Shown here in pieces: positions 63,121-64,000 of a stretch of 64,000 nt of DNA (position 1 is the first letter of the stretch; every line of letters begins with the position of its first letter). The stretch spans positions 2,046,001 to 2,110,000 of the forward strand of contig CM034408.1 of NCBI GenBank assembly GCA_019925095.2, in the 5' to 3' direction. The notes beneath the pieces are model-generated. The model did no database searches, was not told the DNA's origin, and was given only the letters and a program-made list of their open reading frames with translations. The position numbers and the translations under genes were made by a program. The stretch is from Dendrolimus kikuchii (Eukaryota > Arthropoda > Insecta > Lepidoptera > Lasiocampidae).

Positions 63121-64000
63121 GGCGGTACCATTTCCCCCGGCCTTAAAGGGTTGCCTTTAAAAAAGTAAATTAGAAATACGAAGGAACAAAAAATTCATCA
63201 AGTGGATGAAAATGCAAAGTTTAATGCGGTGAGCGAAATCAAAATTAATGTTTAATTAGCGAGTGGCAACCATTAGTAAAGTGAGCGGAGTTAAACTGTA
63301 TATGTATGAAGCGAGCGAAAAAGTATTATATAAGGAGCGAGCGGATATTTGTATACAATGAACTTCCAGTACGATACATGTCTGAATGTTCAAATATATT
63401 TACGAAATGAGCGCTACTATGTGAAGATATATAAAGTACGACAGACATGAGCGAAGAAATAATCCTATGGAGCGATTATAAATTAATAAAGCTTGAGCGG
63501 GGGACTAATATTATGTCCATTAAATTAAAAAAAGTATGCGGATCAGAAAATATTTAATTAAATATCAGCTTAAATAAAGTATCTTAAACTAGTGAGATTC
63601 AATATAACAAATTAGCGAGCGAAGAAATAATATGACAGAACGTCTTAAGCAAACAAACGAAAACGCGAGCGAGTGACTAAAATTAATAGAGCGTATTCAA
63701 TAATTAAAATCTTTAAGCAAAGGACGAATAACTGAAGTCTAATATAATTACAATGAATAAATGAGCATAACTCTATGAGAGCGTACCCTAATATAAAGGA
63801 GCGAGCGCGGTTAGTGGAGCAAATAATGCCCAAATAAATAATTACTAAAGCGGGCGTGAGACTTAGACTAGGAAGGTCCAAATTAATATAAAAGGAGCGG
63901 GAGTGGGACCTATACTAGTATAGTCCGAAATTAATTAAAGAAGCGAAAGCGAGACCTAAACTTACAAGGTCCAAAATAAGTATACATGAGCGGGTGCAGG
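63121..64000 (+). repeat. GAGCG-rich degenerate array to window edge
   Basis: GAGCG, GAGCGAGCG, GAGCGGG and variants occur about every 40-60 bases against an AT-rich background. From 63848 a clearer unit of about 47 bases repeats three times (GCGGGCGTGAGACTTAGACT, GGGAGTGGGACCTATACTAG, CGAAAGCGAGACCTAAACTT, each followed by an AAGGTCCAAATTAATA-like string). No coding frame is supported. If 62656-63120 is an LTR, this would be the untranslated leader. Confidence 0.6.

Overview
This is eukaryotic nuclear DNA, almost certainly from a moth or butterfly (Lepidoptera). The evidence is intron-bearing coding sequence for an animal transcriptional co-repressor, AT-rich spacers, and a very dense load of repeat families of lepidopteran type: RTE, R1 and CR1-like LINEs, tRNA-derived SINEs, Helitron-like elements ending in CTAG, Penelope-like elements, mariner and hAT. 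No bacterial operon, plasmid, phage or CRISPR signal is present. All family names come from motif recognition, since no database search was possible.

The only host gene that can be supported is nab (NGFI-A/EGR-binding co-repressor), on the + strand. Seven coding exons are seen between 22945 and 36045, with consensus or near-consensus splice sites and matching phases: NCD1 (22945-23046 and the start of 26736-27493), an S/P/T-rich linker, NCD2 (end of 26736-27493 plus 28188-28315), and two alternative C-terminal ends. One end stops inside the exon at 28569-28674. The other uses an internal GT donor there and continues through 32437-32495, 35239-35314 and 35926-36045. The first coding exon(s) with the start codon were not identified.

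Layout: 1-2500 holds 5'-truncated LINE ends and a 17-bp minisatellite. From 2522 to 7152 a long-terminal-inverted-repeat element is filled with nested insertions. From 7150 to 22900 there are RTE, Penelope, Helitron, SINE and MITE copies, a probable solo LTR and a decayed hAT. From 22945 to 36045 lies nab, its introns loaded with SINEs and RTE ends. From 36050 to 48500 there are a hAT-type MITE with an 8-bp target duplication, foldbacks, Helitrons with 118-bp internal arrays, and a Penelope insertion with inverted plus direct terminal repeats. From 48478 to 50403 there is a Tc1/mariner-type fragment and a nearly full mariner. From 50400 to 62400 come SINEs, LINEs (RTE-like, CR1-like, R1), and a hAT element carrying a SINE/LINE chimera. 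From 62656 to the window edge there is a probable LTR, a primer-binding-like site and an unusual GAGCG-rich array.

Two families dominate. 'SINE-Z' is about 300 bp, begins GTGCAGGAACGG, ends TGCAATAAAA and has about 17 copies. 'RTE-Y' is a LINE with a (TATG)n tail and about 12 mostly 5'-truncated copies. Other labels used below: family N (LINE ORF2 C-terminus), M (retroposon tail with TGGAAGAGATCGCT), V, U, W and T (Helitron-like), P and K (dispersed repeats), S (tRNA-derived SINE). They are local names, not database names.
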